Positions 14,195 to 22,932 of a stretch of DNA of 64,000 bases are shown in pieces. How positions within the stretch are numbered: position 1 is the first letter of the stretch; each line of letters starts with the position of its first letter. The stretch spans positions 6,591,837 to 6,655,836 of the forward strand of contig NZ_KI912270.1 in assembly GCF_000243415.2 (NCBI RefSeq), given 5' to 3'. The notes beneath the pieces were generated by a model. That model saw nothing but the letters and a program-made list of their open reading frames with translations. It made no database searches and was not told the origin of the DNA. The translations under genes and the position numbers were made by a program. The stretch comes from Mycolicibacterium tusciae JS617 (GTDB lineage: Bacteria; Actinomycetota; Actinomycetes; Mycobacteriales; Mycobacteriaceae).

Positions 14195-16110
14195 GACAGC
14201 GCGAAGTGTTCTTCGATGGGCGCCCGGTGCTGTTGCCAGATGTCGACGAGGCGGTAAGGGGTGGCCACGACGACGCGGCCCGAACCCGACCGGTAGTAGG
14301 TGTGCGCGTTCGGGGTGTGACACCACACCGTGCGCGACATCGCGTCGTCGATCTGGGCGACGTACTCGTCGTAGGCCTCCCGCGTCACCTCCATGGTGGC
14401 GGCCTTTCGCAGCGCCATCAGCTGCAGACACTCGATGATGTAGTGCGCCATCACCTCCATCGAGAAGTTGGCGCCGGCCCCGTGACCCGGACTGTAATTC
14501 GGCGCCGAATTGATGAACAGGTTCGGGAACCCGGGCACGGTGCCGCCGCGATAGGAACGCGGGCTGTCGCCCCACTCGTCACGAAGTGTTCGACAGCCGC
14601 GGCCGCGGATGTCGACGGTGGACAGGAAGTCGAGATGATAGCCGGTGGCATAGATGATGACGTCGAGGTCGATCTGCCGACCGTCCTGCGTGACAATGCC
14701 TTTCGCATTGACCCCGGCCGGTTCGCCGGCCTCCACGTCGACATGGTCGCGCGTCAGCGCCGCGTAGTAACCGCCCGGGTCGCGGACGATCCGCTTTCCG
14801 TAGGGCGCGAAGTCGGGCGTGACCTTCTTCGCCAGTTCGCTTCCCTCGCCGAACGTTTCGTTGATGTAGGTCATGCACATCTGCAGTAAGACGTCGTTGG
14901 CCTGCGAAATCGACAGGTGATCGCGGGCCCACTCCGGATCTCTCAGGATGACGGGATAGTTGTTGTCCGCCGTGGCCCAGTACGACTTCAGCCGGTGCCA
15001 GTTGGCGTAGAAGGGGACGTGACGGCCCAGATACCGGCGGTGCTCGGGAACGTCGTCGGTGAGCCGCTTGCGGGGCGCGACCCAGTGCGGCTGTCGCTGG
15101 AAGACCGTCAGGTGCTCGACCTCATCCACGCAGGCATCGACGATCTGCACGGCCGTACAGCCCGCGCCGATGACCGCCACCCGCTTGCCGGTCAGGTCGA
15201 GCGAGGGATCCCATTGCGCCGAGTGGATGCTGATGCCTTCAAATGACTCCCGCCCCTTCACCTCCGGCCACCGCGGCCGGTTGAGGTAACCCGCGGCCGT
15301 GACCACCACCGTGGCGTAACTGACATCACTGGTGCCGTCGCGGCCCACGGTGTAGATCTGCCACCGCTGACCGTCCTCGTCCCACCACAGCACCTCGACT
15401 TCGGTACCGAATCGGGTGTGCTCGCGCAGCCCGTACTTGTCGGCCAGCGCGACGAGGTAGTTCTGGTACTCCGCGCCCTGGGGGTAGTAGCTCGTCCATT
15501 CGGGGTTAACCTCCCGCGACAGCGAGTAATAGGCCGACGGCGTATCGACGCCGATCCCCGGATACCTGGTCGTGAGCCACGTGCCGCCGACTTCGTCGTT
15601 GCGATCGAAGATCTGGTACTTCACGCCGGCGTCGGCGGCGGCGAGTGCGGAGATGATGCCGGCGAGCCCGGCGCCGATGATCGCCACGCTCGTCGTGTCC
15701 GGAATCGCCACCGTGCGCGGCAGCGTCGGCTGCGAGAGTTGAAATCCGCCTTGCTCGAGCAACAGCGGCACGAACTCGGCAGCGACATCGGAGCCGAGCG
15801 CCAGTGGCAGCAACCGCGCGAACAGTTCTGGATCGTCGGGGGCCGGGGCGTCGACGGGCCGTGGAGCATTGATCGCGTCGATCACAGCCGTGACGAGCGC
15901 GTCTCTGGTCTCGGCATCGGTGACACCAGCGCGCTCCGGCGGATCCGGCACATGAGAGATCTTGGGTCCGTACCTGTCGACCACCGAGGGGTCGCCCGTC
16001 AACTGGCCCAATACGGCCACCAGCACACCCGGATCTGCCTGGCGCAGATGCGCCCTCAGTTCCTCGCGGTCAAGCGTCGACTCCGGCCTGGTCTGAGCAT
16101 CAGCAGTCAC
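14191..16110 (-). CDS. Baeyer-Villiger monooxygenase, HAPMO-like with N-terminal extension
   Basis: A 639-residue class B flavin monooxygenase. FAD motif GAGLAG (146-151) and NADPH motif GAGCTA (315-320) flank a BVMO fingerprint FEGISIHSAQWD (290-301), where the usual final Pro is Asp. The roughly 130-residue helical extension before the FAD domain and the total length match 4-hydroxyacetophenone monooxygenase and related steroid/ketone enzymes. GTG 16110 is supported by GATACT (complement of 16117-16122) exactly six bases upstream and by the regulatory site 42 nt away. Operon with the SDR at 13307. It likely inserts oxygen next to an alkyl or aryl ketone. The real substrate is unknown. Confidence 0.88.
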   Translation of the reverse strand: MTADAQTRPESTLDREELRAHLRQADPGVLVAVLGQLTGDPSVVDRYGPKISHVPDPPERAGVTDAETRDALVTAVIDAINAPRPVDAPAPDDPELFARLLPLALGSDVAAEFVPLLLEQGGFQLSQPTLPRTVAIPDTTSVAIIGAGLAGIISALAAADAGVKYQIFDRNDEVGGTWLTTRYPGIGVDTPSAYYSLSREVNPEWTSYYPQGAEYQNYLVALADKYGLREHTRFGTEVEVLWWDEDGQRWQIYTVGRDGTSDVSYATVVVTAAGYLNRPRWPEVKGRESFEGISIHSAQWDPSLDLTGKRVAVIGAGCTAVQIVDACVDEVEHLTVFQRQPHWVAPRKRLTDDVPEHRRYLGRHVPFYANWHRLKSYWATADNNYPVILRDPEWARDHLSISQANDVLLQMCMTYINETFGEGSELAKKVTPDFAPYGKRIVRDPGGYYAALTRDHVDVEAGEPAGVNAKGIVTQDGRQIDLDVIIYATGYHLDFLSTVDIRGRGCRTLRDEWGDSPRSYRGGTVPGFPNLFINSAPNYSPGHGAGANFSMEVMAHYIIECLQLMALRKAATMEVTREAYDEYVAQIDDAMSRTVWCHTPNAHTYYRSGSGRVVVATPYRLVDIWQQHRAPIEEHFALS

Positions 16111-16152
16111 GCATCGAGTATCGGAGTGCGATCGTCTAACGGGCGCTCCCCT

Positions 16153-16168
16153 GCCTACTGAGCGGGAC
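16153..16168. promoter_or_regulatory. cluster regulatory site 5, divergent HAPMO-like/acyl-CoA dehydrogenase promoter
   Basis: GCCTACTGAGCGGGAC, more degenerate on its left arm. It lies 41 nt from ATG 16210 and 42 nt from GTG 16110. Each gene also has a -10-like hexamer six bases before its start (TACGCT at 16198-16203; GATACT on the other strand at 16117-16122), so both mRNAs are predicted to be leaderless with the site near -57 to -42. Confidence 0.6.
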
Positions 16169-16209
16169 ACCAGCCGAAATCGCGATGTTCGGCGCCCTAC
16201 GCTGCGGGC

Positions 16210-17379
16210 ATGCAACGGGTGCACTACGACGACGACCATCACGCGTTCGGAAGCCTCGCCGGTGAATTCGCGGTCAAGGAAGTTGCCCCGCATGTCGCTG
16301 ACTGGGAGGCAGACGGGATCGTCCCACGCGAGGTCTTCGCCAAGGCCGGCGCGATCGGACTGTTGGGCTTCGCGGCCGACGAGCGCTTCGGCGGAGTCGG
16401 GGCGCGTGACTTCCGCTATAACCAAATCCTGATCGAAGCTTTCATGGACGCCGACTGCGGCGCGGTCGGGCTGAGCTTCGCGGTCCACAATGACATCTGC
16501 CTGCCCTACCTGACCGACCTCACCACTGATGAACAGCAAGACCGTTGGTTGGCCGGGTTCGTCAACGGCGAGCTGATCGCGGCCATCGGCATGACCGAAC
16601 CGGGCGCGGGATCCGATCTAGCGGGCATTCGCACGTCTGCCATCGATGCCGGCGACCACTTCCTCGTCAACGGCGCCAAGACCTTTATCACCAACGGACA
16701 GAACGCCGACCTCGTCATCACTGCGGTGCGCACCTCCGGCGACCGTCACAGTGGGCTTACGCTCGTGGTCCTCGAACGAGGCATGTCGGGCTTCGAACGC
16801 GGTCGCAATCTGGACAAACTCGGGCTGCACTGCCAGGACACGTCCGAGTTGATCTTCACGGACATCAAGGTGCCGAAGGCCAACGTGCTCGGTGAGGTGG
16901 GCTGCGGGTTCCATTACATGATGGGCAACCTTCCCCAGGAACGCATGCAGATTGCGGTCGGCAGCCTCGGGCGGGCCCGCGCCGCACTGCGCTGGACCGT
17001 CGACTATGTGCGAGAACGCACCGCTTTCGGCAAACCCATTGGCGCCCTGCAAAATACCCGGTTCACGCTTGCAGACGTGGCGACGGAAGTGTCGGTGGCC
17101 GAAGCCTTCATCGACCGTTGCGTAATCGAACTGAATGCCGGCCGTCTCACACCTGCCGATGCCGCCAAAGCAAAGCTGTGGGCCACCGAGATGGAATTCC
17201 GCTGCCTGGACGCCTGCCAACAGTTATTCGGCGGTTACGGCTATATGCGAGAATACCCAATCGCGCGATCGGCCGTCGACGCTCGGGTCACCCGGGTGTA
17301 TGGCGGCACCTCCGAAATCATGCGTGAAATCATCGGCCGTTCCCTGGATCTCGCGACGCAACACGGAACGACCTCATGA
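16210..17379 (+). CDS. acyl-CoA dehydrogenase (FadE type)
   Basis: A 389-residue flavin acyl-CoA dehydrogenase that forms the alpha-beta double bond of an acyl-CoA. Signatures: IGMTEPGAGSDLAGI (about 124-138), KTFITNG, YVRERTAFGKPIG, QLFGGYGYMREYPI and catalytic-type VYGGTSEIMREIIGR near the C-terminus with the expected Glu. Unlike the 5038 gene it keeps true dehydrogenase motifs. It overlaps the acyl-CoA ligase start by ATGA. Together they activate and begin beta-oxidation of an acid, probably a side-chain or ring-opening product. Leaderless start at ATG 16210 predicted. Confidence 0.92.
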   Translation: MQRVHYDDDHHAFGSLAGEFAVKEVAPHVADWEADGIVPREVFAKAGAIGLLGFAADERFGGVGARDFRYNQILIEAFMDADCGAVGLSFAVHNDICLPYLTDLTTDEQQDRWLAGFVNGELIAAIGMTEPGAGSDLAGIRTSAIDAGDHFLVNGAKTFITNGQNADLVITAVRTSGDRHSGLTLVVLERGMSGFERGRNLDKLGLHCQDTSELIFTDIKVPKANVLGEVGCGFHYMMGNLPQERMQIAVGSLGRARAALRWTVDYVRERTAFGKPIGALQNTRFTLADVATEVSVAEAFIDRCVIELNAGRLTPADAAKAKLWATEMEFRCLDACQQLFGGYGYMREYPIARSAVDARVTRVYGGTSEIMREIIGRSLDLATQHGTTS

Positions 17380-18932
17380 ATGTGCGCAGTCACAGCCTCG
17401 GTGACATCCCGCGTCGCTCGGCCCGCAGGAATCCGCATAAGATCGCCATCATCGATGGCGACGTCACCCTGACGTTCGCCGAATTCGATGAACTCACCGA
17501 TCGCGCTGCTGCAGCCTTGCAAGACAACGGTTTCGCACCGGGCGATCGGGTCGCTCTGCTGGCACGCAACTGTTGGCAGTACGCAGTCCTCGCATTCGCC
17601 ACCGCGCGGGCAGGCACCGTGCTGGTGCCGATCAACTTCATGCTCACTGCCGAGGAGATCCGATTCATTCTCGGCCACAGCCGCGTTCGCGGGTTCATCG
17701 TCGCGCACGACCTTGTCGCCACCGCCGAGCAGGCGATGGGGAACGACGCCGCGGTGGCCACCAAGGTGGCGCTGACGCCGGCTGGGCAACATCCGCCGGC
17801 CGGCTGGGACGACTTCGCGCAGTGGCTCGCCTCCACCACACCCGCGCCAGACCTTGAGATCGCCGACGATCAAATGCTGCGACTGATGTACACCAGCGGG
17901 ACGGAGTCTCGCCCCAAGGGGGTCATGCACTCCAGTCGGAGCCTGATCTCGAACTACGTCAGCACCATTGTCGCCGGATCGATGTCTTCCGATGATGTCG
18001 AAATCCACTCGATGCCGCTCTACCACTGTGCGCAACTCGACAACTTCCTGGCCACCGACATCTATCTCGGCGCCACGAGCATCATCCTCCCCCGTCCCGA
18101 TCCCGAGGCGGTTCTTCGCGGTATCGAGCAGCATCAGGTGACGAATTACTTTGCACCACCGACGATATGGATTTCCCTGTTGCGCTCACCGCTGTTCGAC
18201 CAGGTCGATCTGAGCACGCTGCGAAAGGGATACTACGGCGCGTCGGCGATGCCGACAGAGATCCTGCACGAGATCCGCGAGCGGCTCCCGGAACTGCAGT
18301 TGTGGAACTTCTACGGACAAACCGAGATGGCACCGCTGGCCAGCGCTCTGGGTCCGACGGAGCAGCAGGATCACGCCGGCGCAGCCGGTCGCCCGGCCGT
18401 CAACGTCGAGACGGTCATCCTCGACGACACCAACACTCAAGTTTCACCCGGCACCGTCGGCGAGATTGCCCACCGCGGCCCGCACTTGATGTTGGGCTAC
18501 CTCGACGATCCGGAGAAGACCGCAGAGGCCTTCCTCGGAGGCTGGTTCCACTCTGGAGACCTCGGCTACTACGACGAACACGGCCTATTGCACGTCGTCG
18601 ACCGCAAGAAGGACATGATCAAGACCGGCGGTGAGAACGTCGCTAGCCGCGAGGTCGAGGAGGCGCTATACCAACACCCGGGCGTGCAGGAGGTCGCGGT
18701 GTTCGGTCTGCCCCACTCGACTTGGGTCGAAACGGTGGTCTCCGCCGTGATCACGCGTGCGGGCGTGGTGCTCGACGAAGATGAACTGATCGGCCACTGC
18801 CGTGCTCGCCTGGCTGGATTCAAGACGCCCAAGCAGGTGTTCTTCGTCGAGTCGCTGCCCAAAAACCCCAGCGGCAAGCTGCTGAAGCGCGAACTGCGGC
18901 TGCGTTTCGCCGGACACGAGATCTCCCACTAG
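17376..18932 (+). CDS. acyl-CoA synthetase (FadD-like AMP-binding enzyme)
   Basis: A 518-residue ANL-superfamily ligase joining a carboxylic acid to CoA through an acyl-AMP. Visible: P-loop-like MYTSGTESRPKGV (about 170), A5 motif WNFYGQTEMAP, A7 GWFHSGDLGYYDEHG, A8 DRKKDMIKTGGENV and the C-terminal lysine in PKNPSGKLLKREL. The usual TSGTTG is TSGTES here, a modest deviation. ATG 17376 overlaps the dehydrogenase stop. It probably activates the acid that the dehydrogenase then oxidises; the chain length cannot be told. Confidence 0.92.
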   Translation: MNVRSHSLGDIPRRSARRNPHKIAIIDGDVTLTFAEFDELTDRAAAALQDNGFAPGDRVALLARNCWQYAVLAFATARAGTVLVPINFMLTAEEIRFILGHSRVRGFIVAHDLVATAEQAMGNDAAVATKVALTPAGQHPPAGWDDFAQWLASTTPAPDLEIADDQMLRLMYTSGTESRPKGVMHSSRSLISNYVSTIVAGSMSSDDVEIHSMPLYHCAQLDNFLATDIYLGATSIILPRPDPEAVLRGIEQHQVTNYFAPPTIWISLLRSPLFDQVDLSTLRKGYYGASAMPTEILHEIRERLPELQLWNFYGQTEMAPLASALGPTEQQDHAGAAGRPAVNVETVILDDTNTQVSPGTVGEIAHRGPHLMLGYLDDPEKTAEAFLGGWFHSGDLGYYDEHGLLHVVDRKKDMIKTGGENVASREVEEALYQHPGVQEVAVFGLPHSTWVETVVSAVITRAGVVLDEDELIGHCRARLAGFKTPKQVFFVESLPKNPSGKLLKRELRLRFAGHEISH

Positions 18933-18980
18933 ACGTCACTGTCCCGGAAACCACCGACTTCGCCCGAAGGGTCGTTCATG

Positions 18981-18996
18981 TTCCGCTGACCGGGCA
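18981..18996. promoter_or_regulatory. cluster regulatory site 6
   Basis: TTCCGCTGACCGGGCA, 42 nt before ATG 19039. A TTGACT at 19026-19031 is a weak -10 seven bases before the start. The 106-bp gap between the ligase and this gene contains only this site and no other recognisable element. Confidence 0.58.
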
Positions 18997-19038
18997 CCTC
19001 GGGTGTCGCGGAGGGCACATCGCGGTTGACTGCGTGTC

Positions 19039-19521
19039 ATGAGCAACGACATCACGCTGTCCGAACTGCAGGAGTTCATCGCCGCCTACTGGTACGCCTA
19101 CGACGAGGCGAACTACGACGAGATGGCCGCGGCGAAGGCCGAGGACATGCGGTTCATCACCCGCAGTGATTCCGGTGCAAGCCCCTTCGAGGAACTGATG
19201 TCGCCGGTGTTGCACGGCCGCGACGCCGTAATGGAGTGGCTGATCGACCATCGCAAGGACAGTCCGTACCCGCTGCGCCACCACACCACCAACCTGCACC
19301 GCACCGGTGTCGACGGTGCTGTCACCCGCGCGCGGTTCTATATCTTCGTCAACCAGGTCGCGAACTTCGTGCCGTTCGCGGTGTCCAGCGGAGTCACCGA
19401 CGTCGCGGTGCGCCGCGGCGCGAACGGGCTCGAGTTCACCGAGATGGACACGGTTCTCGACACCACCAACTCGGTGCCGCTGACCGAACTCGCCGCCGAC
19501 ACCGCGGCGTCCGGCAGCTAG
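19039..19521 (+). CDS. SnoaL-like (NTF2-fold) protein
   Basis: A 160-residue NTF2/SnoaL-like protein. The N-terminal helix LSELQEFIAAYWYAYDEANYDEMAAAKAEDMRF-type pattern, HHTTNLHRTGVDGAV and the FYIFVNQVANF strand match the family of ketosteroid-isomerase-fold enzymes and hydroxylating-dioxygenase small subunits. It is followed four bases later by an SDR and precedes an esterase, suggesting one transcription unit 19039-21762. Its biochemical role is unknown; isomerase, dehydratase or lactone-handling are possible. Confidence 0.78.
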   Translation: MSNDITLSELQEFIAAYWYAYDEANYDEMAAAKAEDMRFITRSDSGASPFEELMSPVLHGRDAVMEWLIDHRKDSPYPLRHHTTNLHRTGVDGAVTRARFYIFVNQVANFVPFAVSSGVTDVAVRRGANGLEFTEMDTVLDTTNSVPLTELAADTAASGS

Positions 19522-19525
19522 CCCG

Positions 19526-20377
19526 ATGGCCGCTCGCGAGATCTTCTCCGGCGGCGTCGCGGTCATCACCGGCGCCGGCAACGGTATCGGCGCCGGGTTG
19601 GCCCGCCATGCCGCCAGCCTCGGCATGACGGTTGTGCTGGTGGACATCGATGGGGAGGCCGCCGCCACCCTTCGCGACGAACTGCCCGGCGCGGTCGCCG
19701 TGGTGTGCGATGTGCGCGACGCCGACGCTGTGGAAAGACTTGCCGCCCAAGTCTATTCCGAGATCGGGCCGGTGCGGTTGCTGGTCAACAACGCTGGCGT
19801 CGAGCAGTTCGGATACTTGTGGGACACACCGGTAGCCAACTGGGACCGGCTGGTGTCGATCAACGTCAGCGGCGTTTTCTACGGCGTGCGCGCGTTCCTC
19901 CCGCACATGTTGGCCGCCGACACCCCGTCGTGGGTGTGGAACCTGTCGTCGATCGGCGGTGTGGCGGTCGTGCCGTTGCAGGCGCCCTACATCATGAGCA
20001 AGCACGCGGTCTTGGCGCTCACCGAATGTCTACGTCTGGAGGTCGAATCGGCGGGGCACGCCGACCGCATCCACGTCCAGGCGGTGCTGCCGGGCGCGGT
20101 CAAGTCCAACATCTTCGAAGCGGCCGGCGGAGTCGACGGCGGTGACGTCGCGGCGGCCGAGGCGCAGCGGTCGGCGATGCTGGACATCAAGGCCGAGGCG
20201 ATGGATCCGATCGCGGCCGCCGAAGCCGTTTTCGAGCAGGCTGCCGCCGGCGAGTTCTATCTGCTGACCCAGCCGGAGTACGTCGGCAACGCGATGGCCG
20301 AGCGCGCCGACATCCTCATCAACCGCCGTCCCCCGGCACTGCGCACGAAGCGCCGGTTCGATCCGGCGCACCAATGA
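19526..20377 (+). CDS. SDR-family oxidoreductase
   Basis: A 283-residue SDR with TGAGNGIGAGLA, DVRDADAV, LVNNAGVEQFG, catalytic Ser in NLSSIGG and Tyr/Lys in YIMSKHA. The FEAAGGVDGGDVAA and later helix give a long substrate lid, as in several mycobacterial FabG-like or steroid-type SDRs. ATG 19526 follows the SnoaL-like stop by four bases. Likely an alcohol/ketone interconversion in the same step series as its neighbour. Confidence 0.85.
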   Translation: MAAREIFSGGVAVITGAGNGIGAGLARHAASLGMTVVLVDIDGEAAATLRDELPGAVAVVCDVRDADAVERLAAQVYSEIGPVRLLVNNAGVEQFGYLWDTPVANWDRLVSINVSGVFYGVRAFLPHMLAADTPSWVWNLSSIGGVAVVPLQAPYIMSKHAVLALTECLRLEVESAGHADRIHVQAVLPGAVKSNIFEAAGGVDGGDVAAAEAQRSAMLDIKAEAMDPIAAAEAVFEQAAAGEFYLLTQPEYVGNAMAERADILINRRPPALRTKRRFDPAHQ

Positions 20378-20419
20378 CGTAGTTCGGAAGTGTCGGCGCC
20401 GCAGAGTCCGGAGTGTAGA

Positions 20420-20827
20420 CCGGTGGTGATGCACCCGCTTGTGCTGGGTGCGGCCAATGCGGTGCTCGGCCCCTACTGCGAGCGGATTCAGCTCAACCTG
20501 ACCCAACTCATCACCATTCTTCCCGGCCAGACGGCGCAGCCGCTTCATCGGGATCGATTCGTCTGGGGTGGTCGAGGCACCGGCTTTGAAGGCGCCGGAG
20601 GCTTGCCACGGCGAATCGAGCCGCAATTCAACGCGATCTGGGCCCTGACTGACTTCACCAGCGAAAACGGCGCCACCACTGTCGCTCCCGGCAGCCCACT
20701 GCGGGGAAGCCGTTCCGCTGAACGGGCAACGACGACCCCGCTCGAACTCGGCTCGGAGTTGACTCATCGCATGACTACGAGACCGCGCTTGGTGTCGAGC
20801 ACGTTCGACGACGCGGCCGGACGCTGA
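20420..20827 (+). pseudogene. remnant of a phytanoyl-CoA dioxygenase (PhyH)-like gene
   Basis: The translated strand from about 20420 carries the middle of a PhyH-type Fe(II)/2-oxoglutarate oxygenase: QLNLTQLITILPGQTAQPLH, the metal H-x-D in PLHRDRF, and ALTDFTSENGATTVAPGS. The N-terminal half is absent and after APGS the reading frame loses family resemblance, so the distal metal His and the Arg that binds 2-oxoglutarate are missing. It lies between an SDR and an esterase, whose ATG overlaps the terminating TGA. This is most simply a decayed or recombined gene fragment; a new short protein is less likely. A related function may survive in the gene at 21853. Confidence 0.65.
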
Positions 20828-21762
20828 TGCGCCAACCGCAACTGGATCCCGATGCCGCCGCACGCCTAGCCGGCTTCGGCCCGATTCCACCGATGCGTCA
20901 GCGCGGTCTCGAGGCGGTCCGCCACGCCGTCGAGGACACGCCCCATCCGGATGACATGCCGACGATGGCTGAAATCGAGGATCGCACCATCATCCTCGCC
21001 TCACAGCACATACCGATTCGAATCTATCGTCCGCACAACGACTCCGGCTCGTCCCCCGCACTGGTTTACTTCCACGGCGGTGGGATGGTGATGGGCTCGG
21101 TCAATGCCTTCGAACCACTGGCGCGCGCACTCGCGGCAACCAGTGGGGCCACCGTGATTTCCGTCGAATATCGACTTGCTCCCGAGAGCCCACCGCCTGC
21201 GCAGTTCGACGACGCCTACGCCGCGACATCATGGGTTGCCGCACACGCCGACGAACTCGGCATCGACGCACCACGATTGGCGGTGGCCGGCGACAGCGCC
21301 GGCGGCACGCTGGCCGCCGCCGTCGCGCTGGCCGCCCGAGATCGCGGTGGGCCACCCTTGTTCGCCCAGGTGCTGATGTATCCGGGCCTCGACAAGGATC
21401 TGACGGTGCCGTCGGTCCAAGAGTTACCAAATGCCCCGATGCTCAGCCTCGCCGACATCGAGTACATGCACGAGTTGGCCGACGGTCCGGAACACCCGTA
21501 CACCGTGCCGGCGCGTGCCGGCGATCTGCGCGGGCTACCACAGGCGATCGTGGCGACCGCGGCGGCCGATCCGATCCGCGACTGGGGCGAACGGTACGCC
21601 GCAAGGTTGCGCGACGCCGGGGTGCAAACCACCCTGACGCGTTATCCCGGTGCGTACCACGGCTTCCTAATGAGGTCGGACGCCACCGCGCGAGGCCGGT
21701 TGGCAGTAGCCGAAATCGGTGCGCTGATGCGCGCCAAGTTCGCCAATCCCCTGCCGTTTTGA
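20827..21762 (+). CDS. HSL-family alpha/beta-hydrolase (esterase)
   Basis: A 311-residue hormone-sensitive-lipase-type hydrolase: FHGGGMVMGS, GDSAGGTLAA with the nucleophile Ser, Asp in ATAAADPIRDWG and His in GAYHGFL. It belongs to the same family as the 9658 esterase but differs in its cap region. TGATG joins it to the end of the PhyH-like remnant. Likely hydrolyses an ester or lactone from the Baeyer-Villiger steps. The gap from 21763 to 21852 holds regulatory site 7. Confidence 0.87.
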   Translation: MRQPQLDPDAAARLAGFGPIPPMRQRGLEAVRHAVEDTPHPDDMPTMAEIEDRTIILASQHIPIRIYRPHNDSGSSPALVYFHGGGMVMGSVNAFEPLARALAATSGATVISVEYRLAPESPPPAQFDDAYAATSWVAAHADELGIDAPRLAVAGDSAGGTLAAAVALAARDRGGPPLFAQVLMYPGLDKDLTVPSVQELPNAPMLSLADIEYMHELADGPEHPYTVPARAGDLRGLPQAIVATAAADPIRDWGERYAARLRDAGVQTTLTRYPGAYHGFLMRSDATARGRLAVAEIGALMRAKFANPLPF

Positions 21763-21795
21763 CCGCTTCCGGTATCCGCGACACAAGAACTGACC

Positions 21796-21811
21796 TCCCG
21801 ATGACTGGACA
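21796..21811. promoter_or_regulatory. cluster regulatory site 7
   Basis: TCCCGATGACTGGACA, 41 nt before ATG 21853. A CACAAT hexamer at 21841-21846 ends six bases before that ATG, a leaderless arrangement with a weak first base. Spacing matches sites 4, 5 and 8 exactly. Confidence 0.55.
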
Positions 21812-21852
21812 TGTGGTGATCCGAAGGTTCGCGGCCGCACCACAATCTAGGC

Positions 21853-22929
21853 ATGCTTACCGAACAGCAGCGCATGGAGCTTTCCGACGTCCTACGGCCG
21901 GCCTCGCCGCCGCGTGAGGTCGACAACGTCTACACAGACGATCAGCGCGAGCTCCTACTCGACATCGTCCGGACCGAGGGCCCCTGGCGGCTGATCATTG
22001 CTCAGCACTTCGCCTCGGCGGAGGAGCTGATGGCCACGATGAGTGGCATGTTTCCCGAGGGCTTCGAACCCTCACTCGACTTGTTCTTGACGCCGACTTT
22101 CCGCGGCTACCTGGCCAATTACGGCACGGTGCTGTATCCCGAATTGCACGACTGCTTCTACAACCAGAGGTTCGTGGACTACGCGAAGACTTACTGGAAC
22201 GCCGAGTACGCCAAGCCGGAGATGATGCTGTTCAACATCAACGGACCGTGCGCCAATCGCGATCCCGGGCATCTCGACGCCCCCAGCTTCCGCGGTGTGC
22301 GCCACGAGAACGCCCCGACATGGTTGACCAGCGTGATGGGCAAATCGGGACTCTTCCAGGACTACCTGATCAAAATGGCCCAGGTCATCACGTGGTTCTC
22401 ACTCGACGCCAGCAGCGGCTTCACCTATTGGCCGGAGGGGCCGCTCAAGCCCCCGCAGCGCATTCTGCCGCCGGTGTACAACCGCGGCGTGCTGGTGCAG
22501 AACGAGATGATGGTGCACCGCGGCGAGGCCAACGGACCGCTCGAGCAGCAGATGCCGGCCGGACTCGCCTTCGACACCGTTTTCACCGGCGACCCGGCGG
22601 ATAAGAACTCCTGGCTGCTCAAGAACGGCGACGACGTGATCGCCCGCCACCACACCGACGAACTCCGGTTCCTGGTGCACTGGTCAGCCGAGGTGTTCGC
22701 CGACTACGACGAGCTCAAGAAGAACATGGACGGCAGCCACGACCTGACGATCGACAAGGCCATCGACATCCTTGTCGACGGCGCAGGCAAGAAGGGCATC
22801 AAGCTCGACGTACCCACCCAGCCGCTGCACGACCCGGACTTCATCGGGGCGCTGAATGCGGCCTACGACCTCGGCGGACCAGCGGAGTACCCGCAGGAGG
22901 CACCGCTGTCCGCATTCCAGGTCGCCTGA
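21853..22929 (+). CDS. unknown conserved-type protein, possible Fe(II)-dependent oxygenase
   Basis: A 358-residue protein I do not recognise. It is acidic and soluble, with no signal peptide or membrane segment. An H-x-D in DPGHLDAPSFRG (about 140) and a later MMVHRGEANGP histidine could form the H-x-D...H facial triad of an Fe(II)/2-oxoglutarate oxygenase, and RFLVHWSAEVF could carry a further ligand. W/F-rich patches (TWFSLDASSGFTYWPEG) suggest a hydrophobic pocket. It is monocistronic, predicted leaderless, and carries its own regulatory site, so it appears to be a full member of the catabolic regulon. A structure prediction is the natural test. Function unassigned. Confidence 0.7.
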   Translation: MLTEQQRMELSDVLRPASPPREVDNVYTDDQRELLLDIVRTEGPWRLIIAQHFASAEELMATMSGMFPEGFEPSLDLFLTPTFRGYLANYGTVLYPELHDCFYNQRFVDYAKTYWNAEYAKPEMMLFNINGPCANRDPGHLDAPSFRGVRHENAPTWLTSVMGKSGLFQDYLIKMAQVITWFSLDASSGFTYWPEGPLKPPQRILPPVYNRGVLVQNEMMVHRGEANGPLEQQMPAGLAFDTVFTGDPADKNSWLLKNGDDVIARHHTDELRFLVHWSAEVFADYDELKKNMDGSHDLTIDKAIDILVDGAGKKGIKLDVPTQPLHDPDFIGALNAAYDLGGPAEYPQEAPLSAFQVA

Positions 22930-22932
22930 CGC

